A stretch of DNA of 64,000 nt from an uncultured Gemmatimonadota bacterium (GCA_903910555.1 CAIVZZ010000029.1:62001-126000); one strand, 5' to 3'. Shown: positions 45,786-55,640, counted from the stretch's first letter. A program made the numbers and translations. Notes: generated by a model from the sequence alone, not told the origin.

Positions 45786-48700
45786 CTAGCGTACGATCGA
45801 GATGAATTGCCCGCCGCCGCCGATCGCCGCCGTCGTCGAGGAGAACGGATTGCCACCCGCGCCGGCAGTGCCTGACCGGATCGACTGCAGATACCAAGTG
45901 TCGAGCGAACTGGTGACGATATCCGGCAGCTTGCGGCGCTGCTCGGCCGTCAGCAGCGTCTTCACTCCTGGTGTGACTCTCAGCAGGAGATCAACGGTTG
46001 CTTCGCGAGCCGCACGATATCTGTTGTAGGCGGCGTTGTGATCGTAGTGCGTCGGCAATGCGGCGAGTTCCTTTGATACCGGCGTCCAGATCGAGTCGAC
46101 GCGAATCGTGTACCAGCGATTCAGCGTCGCAATGCTGTCTGCCTGATCACCCGTGAGATGCAGCGAGTCGGCCTGACGCAGGATTTGCGGCAGCGGATTG
46201 AAAATCGCGTTCGTGCCGTAGAGCGCCTTCAGAATCGGCTCCTGAATCCTGGTGCCGTCGGTGGTGCGCCCACGATCCAGCGTTTGCGTCAGGGTCTGCC
46301 GCTCGCGTGTCGGTGCCGTATCCCAGCGGAGCAGAGCAACGACGCTGACCGGTGCGAGCACCGAGTTGAACGCGGTGTTCGACGAGCCGAACCGCTGATT
46401 GACTGCGTAGCTATACTGTTTTGTGGTCTGATTGAAGCCGCGCACGTACAACAGGTTGTTGTCGATGAACGGCGTCTGTCCCCACCCCTGCAGATGGTTC
46501 TCGCCGTTCAGCACGAGGTCGGCGGCGCCGAGCGGGTTGTTGATCGACAGCGAGAACGTCGCGCGCTGCGGCAGGTGCAACTTCAGCGGATTGAACGAGA
46601 TGTTCAAACTCGCGCTGGTCGTCCACGGCCCTTCGCAGGTGTTCAGTGCCGCAAGCTGACCGATCTGGCCGCTGAGGCAGTCGCGCACGCGCTGCGATGC
46701 GCCACTCAGCAGCTGCTGCATCGACGCGGCGAGAACCGGGTCCGCCGTGGTCGCGGGATTGAAGACAAACGCGCGATCGTTGGAGTAGCCGTCGCCATTG
46801 ACGTCACCCTGAATGATCGGCGTGAACGGCGTACCCGACTGGAAGCGGCCGGTCCACTGCACGCGCACCGTATTGAAGAAGTTGTACGACAGCGTGTACT
46901 GAACCTGATGATGCCAGTCACCCTGCGCGCGCGCCCACTGCAGATCGAGCGGATCACCAACGGTGCTGCTGAATCCGCGCGTTTGCGTGCGGTTGTTCTG
47001 ATACGTGTACGAGAGATTCCAGCTCCACTGCGTATTGAACGTTGTCGGTCCGAGTGACAGCTGGAGCTGCTGCGTGCGCGAGGTGAGATCTGTGCGCAGC
47101 TGCGTCACGCGGTTGAACGCCGAACTGATGCGTCCGTCGCCCGACGCAATGATTCCCGAGTTCGGATCGATGCTCGTCGGGTTCACATACACCGGGCGAT
47201 TGCCTTCGCTTGCGAGCGCGAACCGTTCGGTCGGATTGAAGTTGAGATCGACCGTTTCCGGCTGGTTCATGTTGAGCGAGTACGTCCCGCCGAACGTCGC
47301 ATTGAACAAGTTGTTCAAAATTGCGCCGGTCCACTGCAGGTTGCCGCGCAGGCTGCGCGGCGACGTATAGTCGTTCGCGGCGAGAAGCACGTTCGGCGCA
47401 CTGCTCGCGAACGGCGTTCCCGCGGATCCTGCCGCGCACTGCGACGGAATCAGTCCGGGGCTGTTCGCGTAGTCCTGCCAATCAGGTGCCGGCGCGGCGT
47501 TGCCCGCGCAGGTGATTTGCTGCAGCGCATTCGCGAGGCCGGTGTTCGCCATCGTCCCCGAGAGCAGCGTGGTCGAAGGCGTGTTCTGGAAGAGACCGAC
47601 GCCGCCGCGCACCACCGCGCGCGGTCCGCGGAATGCGCCGTCGAATCCCGCCACCTGCGCCGCCGTGCCGTACGTGTACGAGAATCCGATGCGTGGGCTC
47701 ATGAAGACATGATCCGGCGCAAAGTTGTTCTGCGTGCCGTAGAGCTGCTGCACGAGCGGATTCGCAGTCGCCGCGCCGATGTACTGATTGCCGTCGAGAC
47801 GCACGCCATACTGAATCTGAAGGTCGCTGTTGACCTTGTACGAATCGCCGAGCGCGAGACCGGCAACGTACTGCCCGCCGTTCTGTTCGTTCAGGCTCAA
47901 CGTGCGCGAATACAGCGCCGGTGTGCCGGCGGCGAGATCGCCTAGCGAATTGAAATAGAAGCTGCCGAGCGTATTCGACGTCTGGTTCAGCACGTAGTCG
48001 TCGCGGCGGATTTCCGACGACAGTTTGATGCGGTGCTTGTTGTTCTCGCTGAACCACGACAGCGTGTTCGTGACGTCGAAGCTCGTGTTGTATGTGCTCG
48101 TGTTCTGGAGCGTGCTGCCACCGAACGAAATCGTTTTCGACACGTTCGATCCATCCGGGAAGACCGAACTCACCAGCACCGATCCACTCGGCAGCGCGTC
48201 GAACGGCGTGATGTACGTGCGGTTCGCGCTTGCCGACACGCCCGTTTCGCTCAGGATGCCGAACCAGAAATAGGTCGAGTGACGGAACTGCAGCTGACCA
48301 TTCCAGTTCGTCCGATCCGCGCCGTGCGCCGGGAACTCGGACGTGCTCACGCCGATCGGTGCAATCTTCGCCCACGATCCAAGCAGCGTAAGGTTGTACG
48401 CGGCGCCGGTCTTCGATCCGGGCGGCGCGAAGTCCATCACGGCGAGCACGCTGCCGTTGTCCGTGAGTCGGTCGCCGCCGAGTCCGCCGCCGTTCAGCGG
48501 AATCTGCTTCGCTTTGAGAATCGAGATCAGCCGCGCCGCCGAGTCAGGCGAAATGCCGGCAGTGGTGAAGCCGAGTGAATCAGTGTTCAGCGGTGACACG
48601 AGGTCGCTCGACCGCTGACCGAGCTGGTATGCAATGTTATAAAACGCCTTGTCGATCGAGAGCGGACCCGAGGTCTGGCCGCTGAGCGAGAGGTTCGAAT

Positions 48701-49508
48701 ACTCCTGGCCGAGGGCGCGCGCCGAAGATGTCGTGAACTCGAGCGCGGGCGCCTCGAGCACGAGGCTGGAGCTCTGATTGATGAAGTTCGATCCCGATCG
48801 CAGACGGATGTTCTGGTTCGCGCCGCTGAATCCGCCGCGTGCAACATCATAGGGCGAGATCGTCAGCGACGACGTCGTCTGCGCGTCACGCGGAAGATTC
48901 GACGCGTTGCTGTTCATCCCGTTCAGCGTCGTGCTGTTCTGATCCGGCGTCAGCCCGAGCACGGAGAATCCGGATGGATCCCCGTTGGCTCCCGCGACGT
49001 AGTTCACGCCCGGTATCGACGCGGCCATCGCGGCGAGGTCACCGAGCTGGTCGGCGGTGAGCGAACTGTTGTTGATGGTTTTTTCGGTGCCGCCGATATC
49101 GGGCTGCACGTCGTTGCGGGTCGTCTTGTCGCGCGGTGCGGTGACATGCACCGCGTCGAGCTGATTCGCGACGGTCGACATGCGCGCGTCGGCCACGAGA
49201 ATATCTTCGTCGGCCGCGCGTTTGAGCTCGTACTGCTTCGGCGCGTAGCCGAGCGCGACGAACTTCACGAGGTAATCACCGTCGCCATTCGGAAAGGTGA
49301 TCGTGTAGCGGCCGTTGCGATCGGTCTTCGCGGACCGGTTCACACCGCCGGAGATCGTCGTGACGGTGACGGTCGCGTTGGGGATGGCGGCGCTGTCGGC
49401 GGCGTTGCTGACGCGTCCGCGGATGACATCCGCCTGTGCGGCGGCGGAGCGGGCGAACGAAATCGAACCAAAAGCAATGAGGAGGCACGCGGCGCGTCGG
49501 AAGATCAC
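45786..49508 (-). CDS. TonB-dependent outer-membrane receptor with C-terminal LTxxQ extension
   Basis: 1240-residue outer-membrane receptor. The GTG at 49508 is chosen because AGAGGAG lies seven bases before it and a signal peptide (RRAACLLIAFGSISFARSAAAQ) starts right after. An N-terminal CarboxypepD_reg-like β-domain (~28-110, GRVSNAADSAAIPNATVTV, DRNGRYTITFPNGDGDY) precedes the plug (~120-240) and a 22-strand barrel. The barrel seems to end near residue 1065; the last ~170 residues are soluble and helical with two LTxxQ motifs (LTGDQ ~1118, LTAEQRRKLP ~1186), as in Spy/CpxP chaperones. No SusD partner is near. Ligand unknown. Confidence 0.88.
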   Translation of the reverse strand: MIFRRAACLLIAFGSISFARSAAAQADVIRGRVSNAADSAAIPNATVTVTTISGGVNRSAKTDRNGRYTITFPNGDGDYLVKFVALGYAPKQYELKRAADEDILVADARMSTVANQLDAVHVTAPRDKTTRNDVQPDIGGTEKTINNSSLTADQLGDLAAMAASIPGVNYVAGANGDPSGFSVLGLTPDQNSTTLNGMNSNASNLPRDAQTTSSLTISPYDVARGGFSGANQNIRLRSGSNFINQSSSLVLEAPALEFTTSSARALGQEYSNLSLSGQTSGPLSIDKAFYNIAYQLGQRSSDLVSPLNTDSLGFTTAGISPDSAARLISILKAKQIPLNGGGLGGDRLTDNGSVLAVMDFAPPGSKTGAAYNLTLLGSWAKIAPIGVSTSEFPAHGADRTNWNGQLQFRHSTYFWFGILSETGVSASANRTYITPFDALPSGSVLVSSVFPDGSNVSKTISFGGSTLQNTSTYNTSFDVTNTLSWFSENNKHRIKLSSEIRRDDYVLNQTSNTLGSFYFNSLGDLAAGTPALYSRTLSLNEQNGGQYVAGLALGDSYKVNSDLQIQYGVRLDGNQYIGAATANPLVQQLYGTQNNFAPDHVFMSPRIGFSYTYGTAAQVAGFDGAFRGPRAVVRGGVGLFQNTPSTTLLSGTMANTGLANALQQITCAGNAAPAPDWQDYANSPGLIPSQCAAGSAGTPFASSAPNVLLAANDYTSPRSLRGNLQWTGAILNNLFNATFGGTYSLNMNQPETVDLNFNPTERFALASEGNRPVYVNPTSIDPNSGIIASGDGRISSAFNRVTQLRTDLTSRTQQLQLSLGPTTFNTQWSWNLSYTYQNNRTQTRGFSSTVGDPLDLQWARAQGDWHHQVQYTLSYNFFNTVRVQWTGRFQSGTPFTPIIQGDVNGDGYSNDRAFVFNPATTADPVLAASMQQLLSGASQRVRDCLSGQIGQLAALNTCEGPWTTSASLNISFNPLKLHLPQRATFSLSINNPLGAADLVLNGENHLQGWGQTPFIDNNLLYVRGFNQTTKQYSYAVNQRFGSSNTAFNSVLAPVSVVALLRWDTAPTRERQTLTQTLDRGRTTDGTRIQEPILKALYGTNAIFNPLPQILRQADSLHLTGDQADSIATLNRWYTIRVDSIWTPVSKELAALPTHYDHNAAYNRYRAAREATVDLLLRVTPGVKTLLTAEQRRKLPDIVTSSLDTWYLQSIRSGTAGAGGNPFSSTTAAIGGGGQFISIVR

Positions 49509-49515
49509 TGAGATG

Positions 49516-49522
49516 CTCCTCT
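49516..49522 (-). promoter_or_regulatory. Ribosome binding site deciding the receptor start
   Basis: AGAGGAG on the minus strand, seven bases before the GTG at 49508; no comparable site precedes the longer in-frame start at 49565. Confidence 0.65.
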
Positions 49523-49591
49523 GCAGGGGATGTATGTCAACACGATGACAGTTAGTCTCGCGCAACTAATAAACGGTTTACTCCCGTGCGA

Positions 49592-49617
49592 CGTTGGTGA
49601 AGGTTAGTAACCCAACG
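49592..49617. promoter_or_regulatory. Nested inverted repeat in the receptor/VPS10 divergent region
   Basis: GGTTA-G-TAACC (49602-49612) lies within wider CGTTGG…CCAACG arms (49592-49597 and 49612-49617, sharing one base). It sits between two divergent genes of the same exported island and could be an operator. Position is the only support. Confidence 0.3.
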
Positions 49618-49664
49618 CGCGCAGTAGAGCGCAATAAGGATAAGCCCCGAGGAGAACTGGAACC

Positions 49665-52600
49665 ATGAGCCCCCGCCCCCACGCTGGTTTTTTTGCTCTT
49701 ACATTTTCGCTCGCGCTCGCTGCGGCGCAGCTGTCCGCACAGGGCGCGATCCCGGTTGCCGACCAATTCGAACGTCTCCACTTCCGTTCGATCGGACCGG
49801 CGATCATGTCGGGACGCATCTCCGATTTCGCCGTGTACGAGGCGAATCCGGCGATATTCTACGTCGGCACCGCGCACGGAGGCGTCTGGAAGACGACGAG
49901 CAACGGCGCACAATTCACGCCGCTATTGCAGGATCGCGGACTGCTTTCGATCGGCGCGGTTGCCGTGCAGCAGTCGAATCCGAATGTCGTCTGGGTCGGC
50001 ACGGGAGAGTCGAACAATCGCCAGAGCACGTCGTGGGGCGAGGGGCTCTACAAATCGACCGACGGCGGCAAAACGTTCGCACATGTCGGGCTGCGCGACT
50101 CCAAGCACATCAACCGCATCGTGATCGATCCGCGGAATCCGGATGTCGTGTTCGTCGCCGCGACGGGCCCGCTCTTCGGATCCGGCGGCGAGCGTGGCCT
50201 CTACAAGACCAGCGATGGCGGCAAGACGTGGAAAGCGGTCATCAAGGGCGACGCCGACACCGGTGCGAACGACGTGCGCATTTCGTATACCGATCCCGAC
50301 GTGATGTACGCGTCGATGTACCAGCGCCGCCGTACCGCCTGCTGCGTGAACGGCGGCGGGCCGGGCAGCGCGATTTTCAAATCGACCGACGCCGGCGAGA
50401 CGTGGACCAAGCTCGCGGGCGGCCTGCCGCCTTCGCCACTTGGCCGCATCTCGCTCGATATATATCGCGGCAGCTCGAATATCGTCTACGCAGAAATCGA
50501 AGGCGCCGCCGCGGCGACGGGACTGTATCGCACCGACGACGGCGGCACGTCATGGCGCAAAGTCAGCAGCGTGAATCCGCGCCCGCTCTACTTCTCGCAG
50601 GTCCGCATCGATCCGAAAACTCCCGACCGCGTGTACGAGGGCGGCGTGAAGATGCAGATGACGATCGACGGCGGGCGCACGATGGAGACGAGCGCGTCAC
50701 TCGCGATCCACGATGACATCCACGCGATCTGGGTTGATCCGAACAATTCCGAGCACGTGCTCATCGGCGGCGACGGCGGCATCGGCGTCAGCTACGACAT
50801 GGCGAAAACCTGGATTTTCCACGCGAATCTTCCGGTCGGTCTCTTTTACCACGTCGGCTTCGACATGGAGACTCCGTACAACGTGTGCGGCGGCATGCAG
50901 GACAACTACGACTGGTGCGGGCCGAGTGCGACGCGACAGGCGGTGGGGATCCTGAACAGCGACTGGTTCCAGATCGCCGGTGGTGACGGCTTCGTGTCGG
51001 TGCCGGACCTCAACAACTCGAAAATTATTTATACGGAAACGCAGGACGGCAACATGCAGCGCCGTGACAAGATCACCGGCGAATCGAAGAGCATCCGTCC
51101 GGGCGCACTGAACGTCACACCGGCGCCGGCAAAGGGAGAGGTATATCGCTGGGAGTGGGACACGCCGATGATCATCTCGCCGAACGACAACGGCACGCTC
51201 TTGGTTGCCGCGAACAAAGTCTTCAAGTCAACCGACCGCGGCGATTCATGGCAGGTGATCAGCCCGGATTTAACCAGCAACATCGACCGTGATTCCATCG
51301 TCACGATGGGGCTCAAAGGCGCAGACATCACCGTTTCGAAGAACGACGGCGTGAGCCTGTGGCCCGCGATCGTCACGCTCGCAGAATCACATCGCCAGCC
51401 GGGTGTGTATTACGCCGGCACCGACGACGGCAACGTGAGCGTCTCACGCGACGCCGGAAAATCGTGGCAGAACATCACGAAGAATCTCCCGGGCTTCCCG
51501 GCAGGCGGCTGGGTGAGCAAGGTTGCGCCGTCGCGCTACGACGCGGGCACGGTGTATGTCACCGTCGACAATCACCGTCTCAACGACTACGAGACGTACA
51601 TCTGGGTCTCGAGTGATTTCGGCGCGTCGTTTCACTCGCTGAAGTCGAACCTCCACGGCGAGTCGGTGAAGACGCTCACGGAAGACCAGCGCAATCAGGA
51701 CGTGCTGTACATCGGCACGGAGACGGGAATTTTCCTCTCGCTCGACCGCGGCAAGAGCTGGGCGCGCTTCAAGGCGAATCTTCCCACCGTTCGCGTCGAT
51801 GAGATCACGCTGCATCCGCGCGACAACGCGATGCTCGTGGCAACGCACGGACGCGCACTCTGGATCCTCGATCACCTCGAGCCGATTCAGGAGTACACCG
51901 CGGCAAAGGCAACTGCGGACGCAAAGCTGTACGGCATTCCGACGGCGCTCGAATGGAAGTCGAAGAACACGATCAACGAAGAGTTCTGGGGCCATCAGTA
52001 TTTCATTGGTGAGAATCCGTCGTTCGATGCGCTGATCAGCTACCAGGTGAACAAAGCGCTCCCCGATCTCAAGGTCCGCATCAACGATGGCAGCGGCAAA
52101 CTCGTGCGAGAGCTGACCGCTGCCGCGCGACAGACGCAGCCGGGGATCCAAACGATCTGCTGGGATATGCGCGTCGAGCCGCTGGCCGGCGATGAGGCCG
52201 CGGCTGCGGGCGGGCGAGCCGGCGGCGGCGGACGCGGCGGACGTGGCGGCGGCGCGGCCACACCGGCGGTGCCGGGCGTTCCGGTTTCGCCGAACCCCGC
52301 GGGATACCTCCCGGTGAATCCTTGCACTGGAGAACCATCCGGTGGGACGGAGCGAAACGCCGGCGGCGGCGGTGCCGCGCCCGCGAACATCGGGCCGCAG
52401 GTCGTACCCGGCAACTATACCGTCGCGCTCGTATCCGGCGGCAAGACGCTCGATAGCAAGTCAATGAAGGTGATCATGGATCCGGGGATCCCGGCATTCA
52501 CCGACGCGGCGCACCGCCGCTGGAACGAGGTGATTCTCGATCTGCAGGAAACACAGAGCCGCGGCAATGCGATGGAGCGCAAACTCGCGGCGCTCAACAC

Positions 52601-52985
52601 GCCGATGGTCGATGCAGTGATCAAGCTGAAAACCGCGACGAATGTTCCTGAGGCGGTAAAAACTCAGTTCGCGGACGTGAGCCGGCAGTTCGATAGTGTG
52701 AAGGTGAAGTTCGGAGTCGGAGCACCGCCAGCCGGCGGCCGCGGCGGTGGCGGCCGCGGCGGCGCAGATCCGGCGAACGCACTCGCGCGGACAGGCGCGA
52801 CGAAGACGGCGATCATGGGGATTTGGGAAGCGCCGAGTGCGGGGATGCTCAAGCAGTCGAGCGAGTCCAAGGCGGCACTGGTGCGGGCCATTGCTGAGGC
52901 AGAGGCACTGATGCCGAAGCTGTCGGCGGTGAGCGCGGAGCTTAAAAAGTATGAGATCGTGATTCCAGTACCGGCGGGTAAATAG
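49665..52985 (+). CDS. Exported VPS10/sortilin-like BNR β-propeller protein
   Basis: 1106-residue secreted protein; signal peptide FFALTFSLALAAAQLSAQG, and GAGGAGAAC ribosome site before the ATG. Residues ~30-740 carry many BNR/Asp-box-like repeats (SxDxGxTW: STDGGKTFAH, TSDGGKTWKAV, STDAGETWTKL, TDDGGTSWRKV, SRDAGKSWQNI, SLDRGKSWARF), the mark of sortilin-type propellers. A C-terminal β/helical region (~790-1106) is interrupted by two Gly/Arg inserts (52201-52260 and 52731-52770). Such proteins are annotated as glycosyl-hydrolase-like or photosystem-assembly-like without proven activity. Diverges from the TonB receptor; ends at a palindrome. Confidence 0.88.
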   Translation: MSPRPHAGFFALTFSLALAAAQLSAQGAIPVADQFERLHFRSIGPAIMSGRISDFAVYEANPAIFYVGTAHGGVWKTTSNGAQFTPLLQDRGLLSIGAVAVQQSNPNVVWVGTGESNNRQSTSWGEGLYKSTDGGKTFAHVGLRDSKHINRIVIDPRNPDVVFVAATGPLFGSGGERGLYKTSDGGKTWKAVIKGDADTGANDVRISYTDPDVMYASMYQRRRTACCVNGGGPGSAIFKSTDAGETWTKLAGGLPPSPLGRISLDIYRGSSNIVYAEIEGAAAATGLYRTDDGGTSWRKVSSVNPRPLYFSQVRIDPKTPDRVYEGGVKMQMTIDGGRTMETSASLAIHDDIHAIWVDPNNSEHVLIGGDGGIGVSYDMAKTWIFHANLPVGLFYHVGFDMETPYNVCGGMQDNYDWCGPSATRQAVGILNSDWFQIAGGDGFVSVPDLNNSKIIYTETQDGNMQRRDKITGESKSIRPGALNVTPAPAKGEVYRWEWDTPMIISPNDNGTLLVAANKVFKSTDRGDSWQVISPDLTSNIDRDSIVTMGLKGADITVSKNDGVSLWPAIVTLAESHRQPGVYYAGTDDGNVSVSRDAGKSWQNITKNLPGFPAGGWVSKVAPSRYDAGTVYVTVDNHRLNDYETYIWVSSDFGASFHSLKSNLHGESVKTLTEDQRNQDVLYIGTETGIFLSLDRGKSWARFKANLPTVRVDEITLHPRDNAMLVATHGRALWILDHLEPIQEYTAAKATADAKLYGIPTALEWKSKNTINEEFWGHQYFIGENPSFDALISYQVNKALPDLKVRINDGSGKLVRELTAAARQTQPGIQTICWDMRVEPLAGDEAAAAGGRAGGGGRGGRGGGAATPAVPGVPVSPNPAGYLPVNPCTGEPSGGTERNAGGGGAAPANIGPQVVPGNYTVALVSGGKTLDSKSMKVIMDPGIPAFTDAAHRRWNEVILDLQETQSRGNAMERKLAALNTPMVDAVIKLKTATNVPEAVKTQFADVSRQFDSVKVKFGVGAPPAGGRGGGGRGGADPANALARTGATKTAIMGIWEAPSAGMLKQSSESKAALVRAIAEAEALMPKLSAVSAELKKYEIVIPVPAGK

Positions 52986-52997
52986 AGTGTCAAACGA

Positions 52998-53141
52998 GTG
53001 AACTGTTAACTACTAACTGTTGGTCGGTTAACGAAGGTAAGAAAATCAGTCCTGGCCGCGAACTCGCTCGACGCAGTTCGCAGCCAGGACTGATTTTTTA
53101 ACTTTGCTTAACCGACCAACAGTTAGTGGTTAACAGTTCAC
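52998..53141. repeat. 144-bp palindrome with 59-bp arms
   Basis: Arms 52998-53056 and 53083-53141 are inverted repeats with about 53 of 59 positions matching; the 26-base centre holds a second small hairpin (GCGAACT/AGTTCGC). Left arm contains heptads AACTGTT, AACTACT, AACTGTT (53001-53021). It fills the junction between the converging VPS10-like and propeller genes and would form a very strong bidirectional terminator or cruciform. Confidence 0.92.
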
Positions 53142-53154
53142 GTTGTTGCTTTTT

Positions 53155-54297
53155 TTATTTCTTCGGCAGCACAACCCCCTGCTCCCGCTCCACCGACTTC
53201 ATCCCCTTGTACACAAACCGCTGAATCCTCTTCCCCTCGTATGTCTCCGTCGTAAATATATTCCCCTTCGAATCCGTCGCGATGCTGTGCACGGCAAACC
53301 ACTGCCCCGGCTGCCGCCCGCCGTCGCCGAACATCGTGAGAATCTCCAGCGACGCACGATCGATCACATAGATGTGCTCGTTCTTTCCGTCGGCCAGGAA
53401 GATGTACTTCTGCTCCTTGTCCTTCGAGAACGCGATGTCCCACACGGAGCCGTCGCCGAGTGTTTTCGGCGCGATGATTTTTTCCTTCACGAACGAGCCG
53501 TCTTTCTTGAACACCTGAATCCGGTCGTTCGGGCGGTCGCACACGTACACGAGACCGTCGGTCGACGGCTCGGCGCAGTGCACGGGATTCCGGAACTGCT
53601 GCGCGAGCGGCATCGCGTCGGGATTGTACGGTCCGAGGTTCGAATCCGACGGCACGTGGCCGTACGCGCCCCAAAACCGCTTGACCTTCCCGTTGTCCAT
53701 ATCGAGAACGGCCACTCTGTGATTCCCGTAGCCGTCCGCGATGTACGCTTCGTTCGCCGGAACATCAAAGGTGATTTTCGCGACTCGACCAAAATGATCC
53801 GTCGCGTTGCTGTTCACGGCCTGGTTCGGAACACCGATGGTCATCAAGTAGTGACCGTCGTGCGTGAACTTCAGGATGTGCGAATCAGTCGGGCCGTTCC
53901 CGCCGATCCAAACATTTCCTTTTGGATCGATCGAGATGCCGTGATTCGAACCCGGCCACACATAGCCATCGTGCGGACCGCCCCAAGCAGAGACGACATT
54001 GCCTTCCGGATCGAACTCGATCACCGGCGGCGCCGAAACGCAGCAGGCCGTGAGCGAATCCGCGGTGTCCGCGCGATGCACGACGAACACGTGATCGCGT
54101 GCATCGACGCCAACGCCAATGACGTTGCCGAGCACCCAGTGATTCGGCAGCGGCTTGGGCCAGAACGGATCGACTTCAAATGTTGGAGCGGTGACGGCCG
54201 CGTGGCGTGCGTGCGCGTCGAGCGCGCGCTGCCCGAACGAGAGTGCGGCGATCGCGGCAACCAGTGCTGCCGCACCGACCATTCCACGGCGCGTCAT
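53155..54297 (-). CDS. Exported NHL-type 6-bladed β-propeller (paralogue 1)
   Basis: 380 residues. Start ATG 54297, in a 4-base overlap with the upstream paralogue's stop; a longer in-frame start lies inside that gene. N-terminal signal/anchor (MVGAAALVAAIAALSFG). NHL repeats run through the rest: GVDARDHVFVVHR, GISIDPKGNVWIGGNG, DGYGNHRVAVLDMDNG, VYVCDRPNDRIQVF, SIATDSKGNIFTTET. It opens with FEVDPFWPKPLPNHWVLG. Closest family is the peptidyl-α-hydroxyglycine α-amidating lyase-like propellers, but no catalytic residues can be assigned safely. Four Cys (ACC, HCAE, VCDR) match paralogue 2. Confidence 0.82.
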   Translation of the reverse strand: MTRRGMVGAAALVAAIAALSFGQRALDAHARHAAVTAPTFEVDPFWPKPLPNHWVLGNVIGVGVDARDHVFVVHRADTADSLTACCVSAPPVIEFDPEGNVVSAWGGPHDGYVWPGSNHGISIDPKGNVWIGGNGPTDSHILKFTHDGHYLMTIGVPNQAVNSNATDHFGRVAKITFDVPANEAYIADGYGNHRVAVLDMDNGKVKRFWGAYGHVPSDSNLGPYNPDAMPLAQQFRNPVHCAEPSTDGLVYVCDRPNDRIQVFKKDGSFVKEKIIAPKTLGDGSVWDIAFSKDKEQKYIFLADGKNEHIYVIDRASLEILTMFGDGGRQPGQWFAVHSIATDSKGNIFTTETYEGKRIQRFVYKGMKSVEREQGVVLPKK

Positions 54298-55640
54298 GGT
54301 TTCGCTCCCGAGGCCGGCCAAAGTACGGCGCGCGCGCTCACAACTCCGAGTCCCTTGTAATTGAACTTCTGCACGCGCTTGCCCTCGTAGGTTTCCGCTG
54401 TGTAGATGTTCCCTTTCGAATCTGTCGCGATGCTGTGCAGGAATGAGAACTCGCCCGGAACACGTCCGCCGTCGCCAAAGCTCGAGACGATCGCGAGCGT
54501 CGCACGATCCACGATGTGCACCTGGTTGTTCATGCCGTCGGCGACGTACAGGTACTTCTGTTTCGCATCGCGCGAAAAGGCGATGTCGGACACGGAACCT
54601 TCGCGAACCGTTTTCGGCAGCACCGACATTTCCTTCACGAACGATCCGTCGGTCTTGAAAACCTGAATGCGGTCGTTCGCGCGGTCGCACACATACACCA
54701 TGCCATCCTTGCTGACCTCGGCGCACATCACGGCCGAGAACTGCTGCGACGGCGCTGCGTCAGGCGAATAAGCCGGGACAGCAGCGTCGGTGGCCGTCTT
54801 TCCGTATGCACCCCACGACCGCTTGATCGCGCCCGTGTTCATGTCGACCACTGCGACTCGGTGATTGCGCGAACCGTCGGCGACGTACGCTTCGTTCGCG
54901 GCATCATCGAGTGAAATCCGCGTCGCGCCACCAAAGCTCTCCGTGCTTCCGCTGTTCGCGGGCGTTGGCGGCGGTCCGCCGCGACCGCCTCTGCCACCGC
55001 GTCCGCCGCGACCCGCTGGCGCCGCCGCGCCGCGAGCAGCCGCGCTCATTCCCTGATATGCCGTGTCTGGGGCCGCAGCTCCCGCGGGCGCCGCGGCAGC
55101 CGGTGGCGCCACGATCTTGCCCGACGCCATCAGGAATTTGCCGTCGTGCGAGAATTTCAGAATCTGCGAATCGTTCGGACCGCTCCCCGCGATCCAAACA
55201 TTTCCCTGTTTATCGATCGCAATGCCGCTCGGATGCTGCGGCCAGCTGTAACCAGCGCCAGGGCCGCCCCAGTGTCCGACCACCGCGCCCGCCTGATCAA
55301 ACTCGAGCACGCTCGGCGCCGGTGTGCAGCACTCGCCGGTCGGCGGAGTCGTACCGGATCCGATCTCCGTGCGCGCGTTGAAAGCGTCGCCAATGTTCAG
55401 GACGAACACATGATCCTGCGCGTCGACCGCAACGCCGACCGAGGACCCTTCGATCCAATGGTTCGGCATCGGCTGCGGCCAGAGCATGGCCACTTCAAAA
55501 TGCGGCACCTGCCCGCCCGAGGCAGTTGCGGCAGCCGGCTTCGTGGCCGGCGCCTTTGACGCGCCTTGAGCGGAAACGGTGACCGAGCAAACCAGCGTGA
55601 GCGCAACGGCCGTGAACAGCGGTGGGGGACTTCGCTTCAT
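54294..55640 (-). CDS. Exported NHL-type 6-bladed β-propeller (paralogue 2)
   Basis: 448 residues with a signal peptide (LFTAVALTLVCSVTVSAQG) and a good ribosome site (GAGAGGAG before the ATG). The repeat order and wording match the downstream gene: FEVAMLWPQPMPNHWIEG, GIAIDKQGNVWIAGSG, DGSRNHRVAVVDMNTG, VYVCDRANDRIQVF, SIATDSKGNIYTAET. So the two are a tandem duplication. It differs by a ~60-residue insert rich in Ala, Gly, Arg and Pro (GRGGRGGRGGRGGPPP, near residue 205). Four matching Cys (ECC, MCAE, VCDR). Extracytoplasmic; enzymatic role unproven. Confidence 0.82.
   Translation of the reverse strand: MKRSPPPLFTAVALTLVCSVTVSAQGASKAPATKPAAATASGGQVPHFEVAMLWPQPMPNHWIEGSSVGVAVDAQDHVFVLNIGDAFNARTEIGSGTTPPTGECCTPAPSVLEFDQAGAVVGHWGGPGAGYSWPQHPSGIAIDKQGNVWIAGSGPNDSQILKFSHDGKFLMASGKIVAPPAAAAPAGAAAPDTAYQGMSAAARGAAAPAGRGGRGGRGGRGGPPPTPANSGSTESFGGATRISLDDAANEAYVADGSRNHRVAVVDMNTGAIKRSWGAYGKTATDAAVPAYSPDAAPSQQFSAVMCAEVSKDGMVYVCDRANDRIQVFKTDGSFVKEMSVLPKTVREGSVSDIAFSRDAKQKYLYVADGMNNQVHIVDRATLAIVSSFGDGGRVPGEFSFLHSIATDSKGNIYTAETYEGKRVQKFNYKGLGVVSARAVLWPASGAKP

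Noticed and set aside
53155-54726. Longer N-terminus for NHL paralogue 1, starting at 54726 inside the upstream gene
   Set aside because: The extra residues are an out-of-frame copy of paralogue 2; the ATG at 54297 gives a signal peptide and a 4-base overlap.
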